Shown: positions 1-7,845, counted from the first letter of the stretch. The stretch is DNA of 46,811 bases from Prauserella aidingensis (GCF_024171865.1 NZ_JAMTCN010000032.1:1-46811); one strand, 5' to 3'. The notes: generated by a model not told the origin, from the sequence alone. Program-made: numbers and translations.

Positions 1-1
1 T

Positions 2-307
2 TCCGATCGCGGTGCGCAATACACCGCGTCGGATTTTGCCCGCTACTGCGAGAAGAACCGGGTCACCACCAGCCTGGGCAGCACCGGCGTGTGCTGGGAC
101 AACGCCGCCGCCGAGTCGTTCTTCGCGAGCCTGAAAAACGAGTGCTATCACCGCCGCCGGCACGAGACCCGGGCCCGGGCGCGATTCACCGTCGCCGAGT
201 ACATCGAGGTCTTCTACAACCGCAGACGGCTGCACAGCAGCCTCGGCTACCGAACCCCAGCCGAAGCCCTACAAGCCCACCACGCCCCCGCAACAGCAGC
301 GGCCTAA
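2..307 (+). CDS. IS3-family transposase OrfB, C-terminal part (DDE integrase core)
   Basis: This is the end of the catalytic subunit that cuts and joins the IS ends. Reading from base 2, the protein opens with SDRGAQYTASDF, which matches the second-aspartate block of the rve/DDE integrase domain. It continues with TSLGSTGVCWDNAAAESFF, which holds the catalytic glutamate, then YIEVFYNRRRLHSSLGY, the conserved C-terminal block of IS3 OrfB proteins. The gene ends at a TAA at 305-307. The N-terminal half and OrfA lie upstream of the window. Visible motifs look intact, so the element may be active if the rest is present. Confidence 0.9.
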   Translation, partial: SDRGAQYTASDFARYCEKNRVTTSLGSTGVCWDNAAAESFFASLKNECYHRRRHETRARARFTVAEYIEVFYNRRRLHSSLGYRTPAEALQAHHAPATAAA

Positions 308-321
308 CCAGCAGAAACCAG

Positions 322-352
322 AGGAACTGTCCAAAATCTTTGACACAGCTCA
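322..352. repeat. Putative right terminal inverted repeat of the IS3 element
   Basis: The sequence between the transposase stop and about 352 includes GAACTGTCCAAAATCTTTGA and ends in CAGCTCA. Its GC content is lower than the flanks, as expected of an IS terminus. The partner repeat is outside the window, so this is placed by analogy with IS3 ends. Confidence 0.55.
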
Positions 353-567
353 GTGGTCCCGCGAGAGGCGAACTCCGGAACCCGGCCGCCCCCGGAACCC
401 GGCCGTCCCACGAAGCGAAACCCCGGGAACACGAAACGACCCCGGAGAACGGGGCGCGCTCCGTCAACGGAACGCGCCCCGAAAACCCCTCATCGCAAAT
501 CCCCACGCGAAAAGCCTCACCGAAACCCCGGAATACGGTCGACCCCCGCTTCACCCGCAGCCCCGCA
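353..567. other. Intergenic stretch with a short direct repeat and a hairpin
   Basis: This gap lies between the IS end and the ABC permease gene on the minus strand. CCGGAACCCGGCCG occurs twice, at about 375 and 392 (17-bp spacing). A hairpin lies at 451-480. I see no credible gene; the open frames here are by-products of base composition. Confidence 0.6.
451..480 (-). terminator. Hairpin terminator for the ABC exporter operon
   Basis: GGGGCGCG and CGCGCCCC are the outer arms of a 13-bp stem with one mismatch and a 4-nt TCAA loop. It lies about 90 bp past the permease stop. There is no clear T-run, which is common for actinobacterial terminators. Confidence 0.55.
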
Positions 568-1452
568 TCACCCGTCCTTCGACACCAGCCGGGCATAGGC
601 GAGCGATCCGCCGATGGCCAGGTAGCACGCGGCCTTCAGTGCGCCGCCGATCAGGTCGCCCGTGGGGATCGGGTCGCGCAGTACGTCGACGATCGACCAC
701 CACACCTCGGTGATCAGGAACGGGTGCAGCCAGGACAGGGCGTCGAGGCTGCCGAGCACGGTGAACACGATGATGCCGCCGAGTACCGAGGCGAGCACGA
801 CCATCGGATGTTCGGTCAGTGCCGAGATGGCGAGTGCGATCGCCCCGACGGCCCACAGTTGCAGCGTCACCCAGGCCACGGCCAGTGCGATGCGGCCGAA
901 CGCGTCCGGCAGCGAGAGCGTCGTGCCCGACAGCGTGTACAGCGTGTCGGCCCCGTTGATGACGAGCGCGGTGAGGATTCCGGTCATCGCGATCACGGTG
1001 GCCGCCACGAGCGTGAACGTCGCCACGCCCAGTGCCTTGACCAGCAACAGCCTGCCACGGCTGACCGGTGCGAGCAGCCATCCTCGCAGTGTGCCGGTGG
1101 AGGTCTCGCCCGCGAGTGCGTCTGCACCGGACATCGCGGCGGCCAGCGGGAGGAGCATGCTCAACGTCATCGCCAGCGCGGCGATCGGCAGGATGAGCAC
1201 GCTGCCGGCAGCCGTCGTCAACAGCCCGCCGCCGCCACCACCGGGGCCGCCACCGGGACCACCGCCCGGGCCGCCGCCCGAGGGTGCCGTCGGATCGGAC
1301 ACCGCCAGTGCGATACCCATGATCACCGGGATCAGGGCGAGCAGGCCGAGCACGGCGAGGGTGCGCGGTCTGCGGAAGATCCAGCGCAGTTCGGCCCGTA
1401 CGAGTCGCGACACGGGGGCCGTGCGCCGAGCCGGTGTCGTCATGACGTCCAT
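568..1452 (-). CDS. ABC-2 type transporter permease
   Basis: This is the membrane half of an ABC-2 exporter partnering the ATPase encoded immediately upstream. The 294-residue protein has a short basic N-terminus and about six hydrophobic segments (near residues 34-52, 78-108, 140-165, 185-210, 218-235 and the C-terminus). After the first helix a glycine/proline repeat, (GGGP)n, forms an external linker at about residues 57-74. The chosen ATG at 1452 has a GAGGAGG seven bases upstream. A second ATG at 1443 overlaps the ATPase stop as ATGA but is too far from that site. The substrate is unknown; antibiotic, peptide or lipid export is typical of the family. Confidence 0.85.
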   Translation of the reverse strand: MDVMTTPARRTAPVSRLVRAELRWIFRRPRTLAVLGLLALIPVIMGIALAVSDPTAPSGGGPGGGPGGGPGGGGGGLLTTAAGSVLILPIAALAMTLSMLLPLAAAMSGADALAGETSTGTLRGWLLAPVSRGRLLLVKALGVATFTLVAATVIAMTGILTALVINGADTLYTLSGTTLSLPDAFGRIALAVAWVTLQLWAVGAIALAISALTEHPMVVLASVLGGIIVFTVLGSLDALSWLHPFLITEVWWSIVDVLRDPIPTGDLIGGALKAACYLAIGGSLAYARLVSKDG

Positions 1453-2426
1453 GTCGGCGCCTCCTCACTGTCCTGGGTCAGCCGGGCGAACAGGTCCTCG
1501 AGTCCGGTGCGGCTGCGCCGCGCCTCGTGCACCGGTACGCCCGCGCCGACGAGCGTGGCGATCACGTCGGGTGCGGTGGCCCTGGTCAGTTCGACGCGCA
1601 CACCGTCCGGAGTCGGCCGGGCGGTCAGGTGCGCGGCGCGCAGGGCCTCGACCGCCGGTGTCGCGTCCGGTGTGGACACCTCGAGGCCGGGCGACTCGGA
1701 TTCGAGCAGCTCGGCCAGGTCGCCCTGCGCGACGAGCGTGCCCTCGTTCAGCACCGCCACGTGCGTGCAGGTCGCCTCCACCTCGGCGAGCAGGTGCGAC
1801 GAGACGAGCACGGTGACGCCGTCGTGGTGCAGGTCGGCGATGACCGACCGGATCTCTCGCGTCCCCGCGGGGTCGAGCCCGTTGGTGGGTTCGTCCAGCA
1901 CGACGAGCCTGCGCGGCACGAGCAGTGCGCCCGCCAGTCCGAGTCGTTGCTTCATGCCCAGCGAGTAGCCGCGGTAGCGGCGGCCGCCCGCGCGGGTCAG
2001 GCCGACGCGTTCGAGCGCGTCGTCGACAGCCGCGGGGATCCGTTTCGCCGTCAGCCGTGGTTCCGCGGCCGCGAGGCGCAGCAGGTTCTCCCGTCCCGAC
2101 AGGAACGGGTGGAACCCGGGCCCCTCCACCAGCGCCCCGACATCGGGCAGCGCGTCGGCCGCCCGGTCCGGCATCGCGTGGCCGAGCAGCTGCACCTCGC
2201 CCTCGGTCGGCTGCACCAGGCCGAGCAGCATGCGGATCGTCGTGGTCTTTCCCGAGCCGTTCGGACCGAGCATTCCCAGCACCGCGCCCTCGGGGACGTC
2301 GAGGTCCACGTGGTCGACCGCGACCGTGTGGCCGTAGGTCTTACGCAGTCCTCGGGTGCGGGCCGCGAGGGCGGGCCCCTCCTGGAGGGAGGGACCCGCC
2401 ACTGCGGGCTCGGCCTGGGCGGTCAC
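1440..2426 (-). CDS. ABC transporter ATP-binding protein (exporter type)
   Basis: This subunit hydrolyses ATP to power the adjacent ABC-2 permease. The 328-residue protein has Walker A GPNGSGKTT at about residues 54-62, an ABC signature region YSLGMKQRLGLAGALL and Walker B LVVLDEPTNGLDP. A C-terminal extension of about 100 residues resembles that of DrrA/CcmA-type exporters. The GTG start overlaps the stop of the upstream gene (GTGA), and the gene overlaps the permease start by 13 bp, so the three genes appear translationally coupled. Confidence 0.92.
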   Translation of the reverse strand: MTAQAEPAVAGPSLQEGPALAARTRGLRKTYGHTVAVDHVDLDVPEGAVLGMLGPNGSGKTTTIRMLLGLVQPTEGEVQLLGHAMPDRAADALPDVGALVEGPGFHPFLSGRENLLRLAAAEPRLTAKRIPAAVDDALERVGLTRAGGRRYRGYSLGMKQRLGLAGALLVPRRLVVLDEPTNGLDPAGTREIRSVIADLHHDGVTVLVSSHLLAEVEATCTHVAVLNEGTLVAQGDLAELLESESPGLEVSTPDATPAVEALRAAHLTARPTPDGVRVELTRATAPDVIATLVGAGVPVHEARRSRTGLEDLFARLTQDSEEAPTWTS

Positions 2427-3478
2427 CGGTTCTCCAGCGTCTGCTGCAGGACCTGCTGAGGCACGGCGCCCGCCGCGATCCGGCCGTCGTCGGTGATCAG
2501 CGCGGTGCCGATGCGGGTCTCGATGACGTGCCCGGAGCCGAACTCGCCCTGCACGGGCTTGCCGAACCGTTCGAGCATGCCGTTGACGTCCACGCCGTCG
2601 CTCTCGGCGCGCTCGCGCAGTTCCTGCGGCACGCGTCCGACCGCGACGGTGTCCCAGCCGTCGCCCGTGACCTCGAGCTCCGGCGCGCCCTCGGCGTCAC
2701 CACGGGGTCCGTCCGGCCGGTCGCCCTCGGGCTCGGTGACCTTCGTGCCCTCCGGCGGGGAGAACTCGAACAGCCGGTCCGGCTGCGGACCGAACTCGAT
2801 CTCGGAGAAGCCCATCTCGAACGCCGGGTCGGTCGTGCCGTGCGTGAGCACGGACAGCCGCAGCGGCAACCGCTTCTCCGCGTCGACAGCGACGCGCACC
2901 TCGCGTACGAGCGTCCGCTCGTCCGGTTTCGGCGTCAGCACCAGTTCGTACGCGGCGCGGCCCGCCACGCGTGCCGTCCCGTCGACCGAGACGTTCGACG
3001 ACTCCTTCAGCTTGTCGACCACCTGTGTGGCGGCCTTCGCGGGATCGGCGCCGTTCGCCTTCGGGGCGCGGTGCTTCGCGCCGGCCTCGGCCGGGAGCTC
3101 GGCACGCGTCGCCGTGCCCGCCGCGGAGTCGTAGGACCAGAACTCCCGCTCGCCGAGCACGTAGGTCATCTCGCTCGACTGCTGTTCCAGCGCGACACGG
3201 CCTCTGCCGTCACCGTCGTAGTAGACGCGAGCCGACTGCGCGTCGAGTGCCGGCATGCCCGGCATCGCCGGGAGCCCGAGCTGGTTGTCGACGGTCGCCG
3301 TGCCCGACATCGCGGGCGGCTCCGCCTTCAGCACCGAGCCGACGAGCTGTTGCGCCCCGACCTCGGGCAGTTCGGGAGCGCTTTCCGCTCCCGCGGGCAT
3401 CGCCAGCAGTCCCATGCCGAGTGCACCCACAGCCGTGCCCGCCACCGCCACCGTCGCCGCTTTCCGTTTCGTGTTCAC
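2423..3478 (-). CDS. Secreted LolA/RseB-like protein, first gene of the ABC operon
   Basis: The 351-residue protein starts with a basic n-region, a hydrophobic core and a likely signal-peptidase site after AMPAGA. The mature part has alternating beta-strand patterns of the kind seen in LolA/RseB-fold proteins, which bind lipids or sense envelope stress (family assignment by resemblance). A GTG start is preceded by AGGAGG. It is divergent from the response regulator gene and upstream of the ABC genes. A plausible role is sensing or carrying a lipidic substrate for the exporter, but this is inference; no catalytic motif is visible. Confidence 0.7.
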   Translation of the reverse strand: MNTKRKAATVAVAGTAVGALGMGLLAMPAGAESAPELPEVGAQQLVGSVLKAEPPAMSGTATVDNQLGLPAMPGMPALDAQSARVYYDGDGRGRVALEQQSSEMTYVLGEREFWSYDSAAGTATRAELPAEAGAKHRAPKANGADPAKAATQVVDKLKESSNVSVDGTARVAGRAAYELVLTPKPDERTLVREVRVAVDAEKRLPLRLSVLTHGTTDPAFEMGFSEIEFGPQPDRLFEFSPPEGTKVTEPEGDRPDGPRGDAEGAPELEVTGDGWDTVAVGRVPQELRERAESDGVDVNGMLERFGKPVQGEFGSGHVIETRIGTALITDDGRIAAGAVPQQVLQQTLENR

Positions 3479-3559
3479 GAGTCCTCCTCGTCACCCGAGC
3501 TGCCGCCAGTTTCCCAGTCACCGGCGTTTCCTGACACCGATGAGTCTTCGGGGTCGCCG

Positions 3560-3606
3560 CTGAGACCGGGCTGAGAAGGCTCGCCGCGCTGAGAAGCCGC
3601 TGAGAG
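3560..3606. promoter_or_regulatory. Four GCTGAGA direct repeats, probable response-regulator operator
   Basis: GCTGAGA occurs at 3560, 3570, 3589 and 3600. Copies are about one helical turn apart within pairs (10 and 11 bp), and the pairs start 29 bp apart. They lie in the divergent gap just upstream of the response regulator gene. OmpR-family regulators bind tandem direct repeats with 10-11 bp spacing, so this is a likely autoregulatory site that may also control the divergent secreted-protein/ABC operon. Confidence 0.65.
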
Positions 3607-3645
3607 ATCCCGCGCTCGGGCCGGGAAACCGGCATCCTGACAGAT

Positions 3646-4350
3646 GTGGAACCGCGAGTACTGGTCGTCGACGACGAAGTGGGCGTGCGCAAGGCGCTGA
3701 GCCGAGGGCTGGGCGCCGAGGGGATGGACGTGACCGTGGCAGCCGACGGCCCGACGGCGCTGAACCTCGCCGGGACCGGGGCGTTCGACGTCGTGCTGCT
3801 CGACATCATGCTGCCCGGCCTGTCCGGGTACCGCGTGCTCGAACGCCTCCGTGCGGACGGCGTCACGACGCCGGTGTTGCTCATCTCGGCCAAGGACGGC
3901 GAGATCGACCAGGCGGACGGACTCGACCTCGGTGCCGACGGATACGTCGTCAAGCCGTTCTCGTTCGTCGTGCTGGTGGCGCAGGTGCGCGCCACGCTGC
4001 GGCGCGCCGCAGCCGAAGGCGCCCACGGACAGTTACGGATCGGACCGCTCGTGCTCGACCGCGGGAGCCGCGAGGTGTACTGGCGCGGCGAACCGGTGCC
4101 GCTCAGTCCCCGCGAGTACGCGTTGCTCGATGCGCTCGCAGGCAGGGCGGGCACGGTCGTGACCAAGGAGGAGTTGCTGCGGGCCGTGTGGGGCGATCAG
4201 CGGGCGGCCACGCGCAACGTCGTCGAGGTGTACGTGGGGTATCTGCGGCGCAAGCTGGACGCGGTGGGCGCAACCGCGTTCGTGCGCACGGTGCGCGGCC
4301 ACGGGTACATCGCAGGCGACCCCGAAGCGGAACGCGTGACGGGCGCGTGA
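3646..4350 (+). CDS. OmpR/PhoB-family response regulator
   Basis: This DNA-binding regulator is phosphorylated by the histidine kinase encoded next. The 234-residue protein has an N-terminal receiver domain with the acidic pair in VVDDEVG, phospho-acceptor Asp53 in VLLDIMLPG, and the conserved lysine in VVKPFSF. A C-terminal winged helix (about residues 130-228) has SPREYALLDALA and VEVYVGYLRRKLDA. It is similar in build to MprA-type regulators. The GTG start at 3646 is the first in-frame codon consistent with the family N-terminus. It overlaps the kinase gene by GTGA and lies just downstream of the four GCTGAGA repeats. Confidence 0.93.
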   Translation: MEPRVLVVDDEVGVRKALSRGLGAEGMDVTVAADGPTALNLAGTGAFDVVLLDIMLPGLSGYRVLERLRADGVTTPVLLISAKDGEIDQADGLDLGADGYVVKPFSFVVLVAQVRATLRRAAAEGAHGQLRIGPLVLDRGSREVYWRGEPVPLSPREYALLDALAGRAGTVVTKEELLRAVWGDQRAATRNVVEVYVGYLRRKLDAVGATAFVRTVRGHGYIAGDPEAERVTGA

Positions 4351-5711
4351 CGGACACATCCCGTCGCGCGAGCGGCCCGCGTCGCTGGTGGCGCAGGAGA
4401 AGTGTGCGCCTGCGCATCACGACGGTGACCACCGCCGTCGCGGCCACCGTCCTGGTCGGTCTCGCGCTCGTGGCCGGGCGGCTCGTGGGTCCGTGGCTGC
4501 TCGACGGGGTCGACGCGGACCTGCGGGCAGCCGTGGCGACGGGCACGCGTGCCGTCGCATCCGGTGCCACCCCGTCCACGTCGGACGGCCTGCGGATCCG
4601 CGTCCTCGACACGGCGGGCGAACCCGTCGACGGCGGCGCACGTCCCGCGCTCGGCGACGACCACGTCGGCGACCTCAAGGCCGGCCTCGCCGTGACCGTC
4701 GACGGCCGCGGTGACGCGGTGCCCGTGCGCTGGGCGGGCACCGTGGCCACGGCACCGGACGGCGCGCAACGCCTCGTCGCGGCGCAGGCCCCGCTGGCCG
4801 GTGTCACGGCGACGATCGCCGACGGCGGCCGGTTGCTGCTCGGACTCGCCGTCGCGGCCGCGGCGTTGGTCGGCGTCGTGACGTGGCTCGTGACCGGTGC
4901 GGCGTTGCGTCCCGTGGGCCGGATGCGCCGGTCGGTGCGGGCACTGCCGAGCGGAGGGCGGCTGCCCGAACCGGGTTCGGCCGACGAGCTCGGGGCGCTG
5001 GCGGCCGAGTTCAACGGGCTGCTCGCCCGCTACGACGAGGTCGGGCAGCGGCTCCGGAGGTTCACCGGCGACGCGGCCCACGAACTGCGCTCGCCGGTGG
5101 CGTCGATTCGTGTGCAGGCCGAGGTCGGTGTCGCGGCCTCCGACGGTGACCTCGCGCAGGAGACGCTCGCCGACATCCTGGTCGAGACCGAGCGGCTGTC
5201 GACGCTCCTCGACGGGCTGCTGACCCTCGCCAGGGCCGACGCGGGGGAGGTGCCCGCCGCCGAACCCGTCGAGCTGGTGACGGAGGTGCGCGCGGCGGTC
5301 GAGCGGGTCGGCGCCGAGGAGCCCGACGTGCGGGTCAGCGCACTGGTGCCGTCGGCGTGGGCGCTGGCCGCTCCGTCGGAGGTCGAACTCGTGCTGGACA
5401 ATCTGCTCCGCAACGCCTGCAGGCACGCGACGAGCGGCATCGTCGTGTCGGTGCTCGCCACCCGCGCGTGGGTGCGCGTGGTCGTCGACGACGACGGCTC
5501 CGGCATCGACCCGGAACACCGCGGGCACGTGTTCGACCGGTTCTACCGGGCCTCCGACGACCGCGCGCGCAGTTCCGGCGGCACAGGGCTCGGACTCGCG
5601 CTCGTCGCCGAGGCGGTCCGCAGACGCGGGGGACGCGTCGTCGTGGGCGAATCGCCGGACGGCGGCGCCCGGTTCGAAGTGAGCTGGCGCAGGCACGACC
5701 GCCGACCGTGA
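4347..5711 (+). CDS. Sensor histidine kinase, partner of the upstream response regulator
   Basis: The 454-residue membrane kinase has two transmembrane helices (about residues 28-50 and 155-178) flanking an extracytoplasmic sensor of about 100 residues, then a HAMP linker and a HisKA domain with FTGDAAHELRSPV (phosphorylated His245). The ATPase domain has the N-box LDNLLRNACRHA, the G1 box DDDGSGIDP, FDRFYRA and GGTGLGLAL. The GTG at 4347 overlaps the regulator's TGA, and open frame upstream of it lies inside the regulator gene, so longer versions are not credible. The signal is unknown; the divergent secreted LolA-like protein and ABC exporter suggest envelope stress. Confidence 0.93.
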   Translation: MTDTSRRASGPRRWWRRRSVRLRITTVTTAVAATVLVGLALVAGRLVGPWLLDGVDADLRAAVATGTRAVASGATPSTSDGLRIRVLDTAGEPVDGGARPALGDDHVGDLKAGLAVTVDGRGDAVPVRWAGTVATAPDGAQRLVAAQAPLAGVTATIADGGRLLLGLAVAAAALVGVVTWLVTGAALRPVGRMRRSVRALPSGGRLPEPGSADELGALAAEFNGLLARYDEVGQRLRRFTGDAAHELRSPVASIRVQAEVGVAASDGDLAQETLADILVETERLSTLLDGLLTLARADAGEVPAAEPVELVTEVRAAVERVGAEEPDVRVSALVPSAWALAAPSEVELVLDNLLRNACRHATSGIVVSVLATRAWVRVVVDDDGSGIDPEHRGHVFDRFYRASDDRARSSGGTGLGLALVAEAVRRRGGRVVVGESPDGGARFEVSWRRHDRRP

Positions 5712-5719
5712 GGAGCGAC

Positions 5720-6112
5720 ATGGAACGGGTGATCGTCGGCGCGGCGATCGTCGACGACGGGAGGCTGCTCGCCGCCCAGCGCAGCTACCCCGACGACGTC
5801 GCAGGGCTGTGGGAACTGCCGGGCGGCCGTGTCGAACCGGGCGAGACCGAGCATGCCGCGCTCGTCCGCGAGTGCCGCGAGGAGCTCGGGGTCGACGTCA
5901 CCGTCGGCGAACGGGTGGGCCCGGACGTGCCGTTGCCGGGCGGCCGGGTGCTGCGGATCCATGCGGCGGCGCTGCGCGGCGGAGCCGAGCCGCGGGCGGT
6001 GGAGCACAAGGCGCTGCGCTGGGTCACGGCGGACGAGGTGGCCTGCGTCGACTGGTTGCCCGCCGACCGTGTACTCGTTCCGGACCTGGAGGCTCTGCTC
6101 TCCCGACCGTGA
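5720..6112 (+). CDS. Nudix hydrolase, MutT-like
   Basis: The 130-residue protein probably hydrolyses a nucleoside diphosphate derivative such as oxidised dGTP, by family resemblance to MutT. It has WELPGGRVEPGET followed by AALVRECREELGV, a complete Nudix box GX5EX7REXXEELG in which the Glu residues bind divalent metal. The ATG at 5720 lies eight bases after the kinase stop and has a GAGGAG-like site, so it is probably co-transcribed with the two-component genes. The substrate cannot be read from the sequence. Confidence 0.87.
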   Translation: MERVIVGAAIVDDGRLLAAQRSYPDDVAGLWELPGGRVEPGETEHAALVRECREELGVDVTVGERVGPDVPLPGGRVLRIHAAALRGGAEPRAVEHKALRWVTADEVACVDWLPADRVLVPDLEALLSRP

Positions 6113-6216
6113 CGGCCCGAGTGCAGGACACGCGGTGTGGAGAGTCGGCGTTGCGCTGCGGGACGCCGTGCCGTCGAGGCACTGCGTCGGGGGTCTGAGC
6201 GGCCTACCGTGGAGGT

Positions 6217-6516
6217 ATGTACGTAGTACTGGTCACCTACACGGCTCCGGTGTCGGACGTGGACTACGCCCTCCCGGACCATTCCGAGTGGCTCACCAAG
6301 CAGTACGAGCAGGAGCGGTTGATCGCTTCGGGGCGCAGGGATCTGCACCGCGGCGAAGTGATGATCACGCGGCCGATGTCGCGGCTGAAGCTCGACGCGA
6401 TGCTGGCGTCCGACCCGCTGTCGGTCCAGCACCTCGCCTCGTACGAGGTCATCGAGTTCTCCGCGAGCCGCACCTGCCACGAGCTGTATCGGATCAACGA
6501 GCTGCTGGCCGGCTGA
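6217..6516 (+). CDS. YciI-family protein
   Basis: The 99-residue protein has the compact ferredoxin-like arrangement of the YciI/DGPF family: an N-terminal strand YVVLVTYT, a conserved His in PDHSEWL, and a mid-region basic/Gly turn. Members are small cytosolic proteins of mostly unknown function, some acting as dehydrochlorinases or muconolactone-type enzymes. The gene stands alone, in the same direction as its neighbours. No specific role can be inferred. Confidence 0.7.
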   Translation: MYVVLVTYTAPVSDVDYALPDHSEWLTKQYEQERLIASGRRDLHRGEVMITRPMSRLKLDAMLASDPLSVQHLASYEVIEFSASRTCHELYRINELLAG

Positions 6517-6612
6517 CGCCGAGCACGGGAGCCGAGCGGGACGGACGCCGACCCGCCCGGGCGGAGCACCGCGGTCTCGCGCGGGTCGCCGGCCTCGACG
6601 GCGAGGCATTGC

Positions 6613-6641
6613 TCGACCCTCCGCGAGTTCTGAACTAATAT
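6613..6641 (+). promoter_or_regulatory. Promoter of the toxin-antitoxin operon; transcript appears leaderless
   Basis: TCGACC at 6613-6618 and TAATAT at 6636-6641 are separated by 17 bp, a good SigA-type promoter for this GC-rich background. A start seven to eight bases past the -10 element falls on the A of the ATG at 6649, so the message would have no 5' leader. No ribosome binding site is present before that ATG, which agrees. Confidence 0.6.
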
Positions 6642-6648
6642 GTAACCT

Positions 6649-7134
6649 ATGGCTGGTGCTCTCCCTGAGATGAACTACTCCGACCTGTCCCGGCGCAGCC
6701 ATGTCGTCGCGGATGCGGTCGAGGCCGCGCCGGGGCGCGCCGTGCGGATTCGTCGGCGAGACGCGGCCGACGGGGACCTGGTGCTCAAGACCGAAGAGCG
6801 CGAGAGGGAAGAGCACGAGGTCATGTCCGCCACGACGAGCCTCTTCGTGGCCATGATGCGGGACGACGAGCGTGCCCGGAGACTGCTTGTGGAGGTCGTG
6901 CCCACCGCGTTCCCGTGGGTGCGGTTCCTGCCCCGTGAGGATGTGCAGGCTTTCGTCGTCGAGCTGGTCGAGACGCTCGAGGCTGCCGACGGGATCGATC
7001 AGAACCCGGCCCCGGTGTTGCAGGTGATCAACGAATGGCGCAACACGGCCAACGTCTGGGCCGACCCTGAGCTGATCGAGCAGCTGAACGCACCGGCAGG
7101 TGACTTCGGACCGGTTCCCGAGACGCAGGCGTGA
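6649..7134 (+). CDS. Putative antitoxin (Phd/YefM-like N-terminus)
   Basis: The 161-residue protein has an N-terminal segment, NYSDLSRRSHVVADAVEAAP, then basic RIRRRDAADGDLVL. This resembles the DNA-binding part of Phd/YefM antitoxins. A longer acidic C-terminal half would be the toxin-binding part. Its stop overlaps the start of the next gene, a RelE-like toxin, as GTGA. The TAATAT promoter sits directly before the ATG. Such antitoxins usually repress their own operon. The family is assigned by pattern and context. Confidence 0.6.
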   Translation: MAGALPEMNYSDLSRRSHVVADAVEAAPGRAVRIRRRDAADGDLVLKTEEREREEHEVMSATTSLFVAMMRDDERARRLLVEVVPTAFPWVRFLPREDVQAFVVELVETLEAADGIDQNPAPVLQVINEWRNTANVWADPELIEQLNAPAGDFGPVPETQA

Positions 7135-7504
7135 GCCCGAAACGAGGCGACCGGGTCGCGCCGCCCCACCCGGATCGTCACCGCCGCCGCCCGAAGGCTC
7201 GGAATGGGAGGTGCGGTTCGCTACCGGTCCGGCGGTCAAGGGCTGGGACGAGTTGCAGCGCCAGGCGCCGGCCAACACCACACGTGCGTGGCAGCAGATG
7301 CGGACCAACCCGGGCGGGGACCGGTCCCGGCGGCACATGCCGCTGAAAGGAACCCTCGGCACGGTCGAGATCGGCGGAAGACCTCTTCCCCGCTGGCAGT
7401 ACGAGGTCACCGCGGGCGGTCGGGTCTGGTACGCGATCGATGTCGAACGGCGCACCGTGTGGGTCGTTTTCGCAGGAACTGGACATCCCAAGGCAACGGA
7501 GTGA
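7131..7504 (+). pseudogene. RelE/ParE-like toxin, apparently frameshifted
   Basis: The core reads EWEVRFATGPAVKGWDELQR, then RWQYEVTAGGRVWYAID and TVWVVFAGTGHPKATE, which looks like a small RelE/ParE-fold ribonuclease toxin. The natural start is the GTG at 7131 overlapping the antitoxin stop; it gives MSPKRGDRVAPP, a plausible N-terminus for this group, but in a different frame from the core. Moving one base back between about 7160 and 7195 joins them. In the uninterrupted core frame the only upstream start is a GTG at 7100, inside the antitoxin and with a weak binding site, giving 134 residues. So this is a decayed toxin, a base-call error, or a toxin using the 7100 start. Confidence 0.6.
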
Positions 7505-7570
7505 CACGCGCACTCCGTCGGTGATTCGGTGACGGCCGGCCGCCACCGACCTGGGCCCCGACGGGGGTCG

Positions 7571-7798
7571 TCAGGCGGCCTTCGAGACCTTCGACCGCAT
7601 CGTCTTGGCGGTCTGCAACGCCATGACCGGGCACTTCTTGCACCGCGGCTTCGACTTGCAGCACTTCTTCTTCAGCTGACCCGCCTTGATCATGCCGCGG
7701 ACGGCGGACTTCGGGTCGTCCTCCTGTGCGAGCGCCACCGCCAGCTTGGTGCTGGCCTTGATGTGCTTGCCGGACTTGTGCTTCTTGCCCACGGGCAC
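7571..7798 (-). CDS. Small Lys/Cys-rich protein under an iron-box promoter
   Basis: This is a 75-residue basic cytosolic protein with many lysines and a cysteine cluster KKCCKSKPRCKKCPV, that is CCx5Cx2C, which could bind metal or an Fe-S cluster. I do not recognise the family. Two GTG starts are possible, at 7798 and 7792; a GGAG seven bases before 7792 favours the shorter form. About 30 bp upstream is a 17/19 match to the DtxR/IdeR operator, so expression is probably repressed when iron is sufficient. A role in iron handling or in replacing an iron protein is a guess. Confidence 0.65.
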   Translation of the reverse strand: MPVGKKHKSGKHIKASTKLAVALAQEDDPKSAVRGMIKAGQLKKKCCKSKPRCKKCPVMALQTAKTMRSKVSKAA

Positions 7799-7826
7799 GC
7801 TCCAGAGGCGACGTCGATTGCCCCTG

Positions 7827-7845
7827 TTAGGTTAGGCCAACCTCA
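7827..7845 (-). promoter_or_regulatory. IdeR/DtxR iron box
   Basis: TTAGGTTAGGCCAACCTCA matches the consensus TTAGGTTAGSCTAACCTAA at 17 of 19 positions. It lies directly upstream of the small Cys-rich gene on the minus strand. In actinobacteria Fe(II)-loaded IdeR/DtxR binds such boxes and represses iron-acquisition genes. Confidence 0.8.

Larger units (their letters stand above)
1..352 (+). mobile_element. Right end of an IS3-family insertion sequence, cut by the window edge
   Basis: The 3' part of an IS3-type transposase is followed by a non-coding tail containing ACTGTCCAAAATCTTTGACA and then CAGCTCA. IS3-family elements normally end in CA and carry their terminal inverted repeat just outside the transposase gene, so I place the element's right end near 352. 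The left end and any target duplication lie outside the window, so whether the element is intact cannot be judged. Confidence 0.75.

Noticed and set aside
353-598. Small gene after the IS element
   Set aside because: Pro/Arg/Thr-rich translation of a GC-rich gap with direct repeats; no ribosome binding site.
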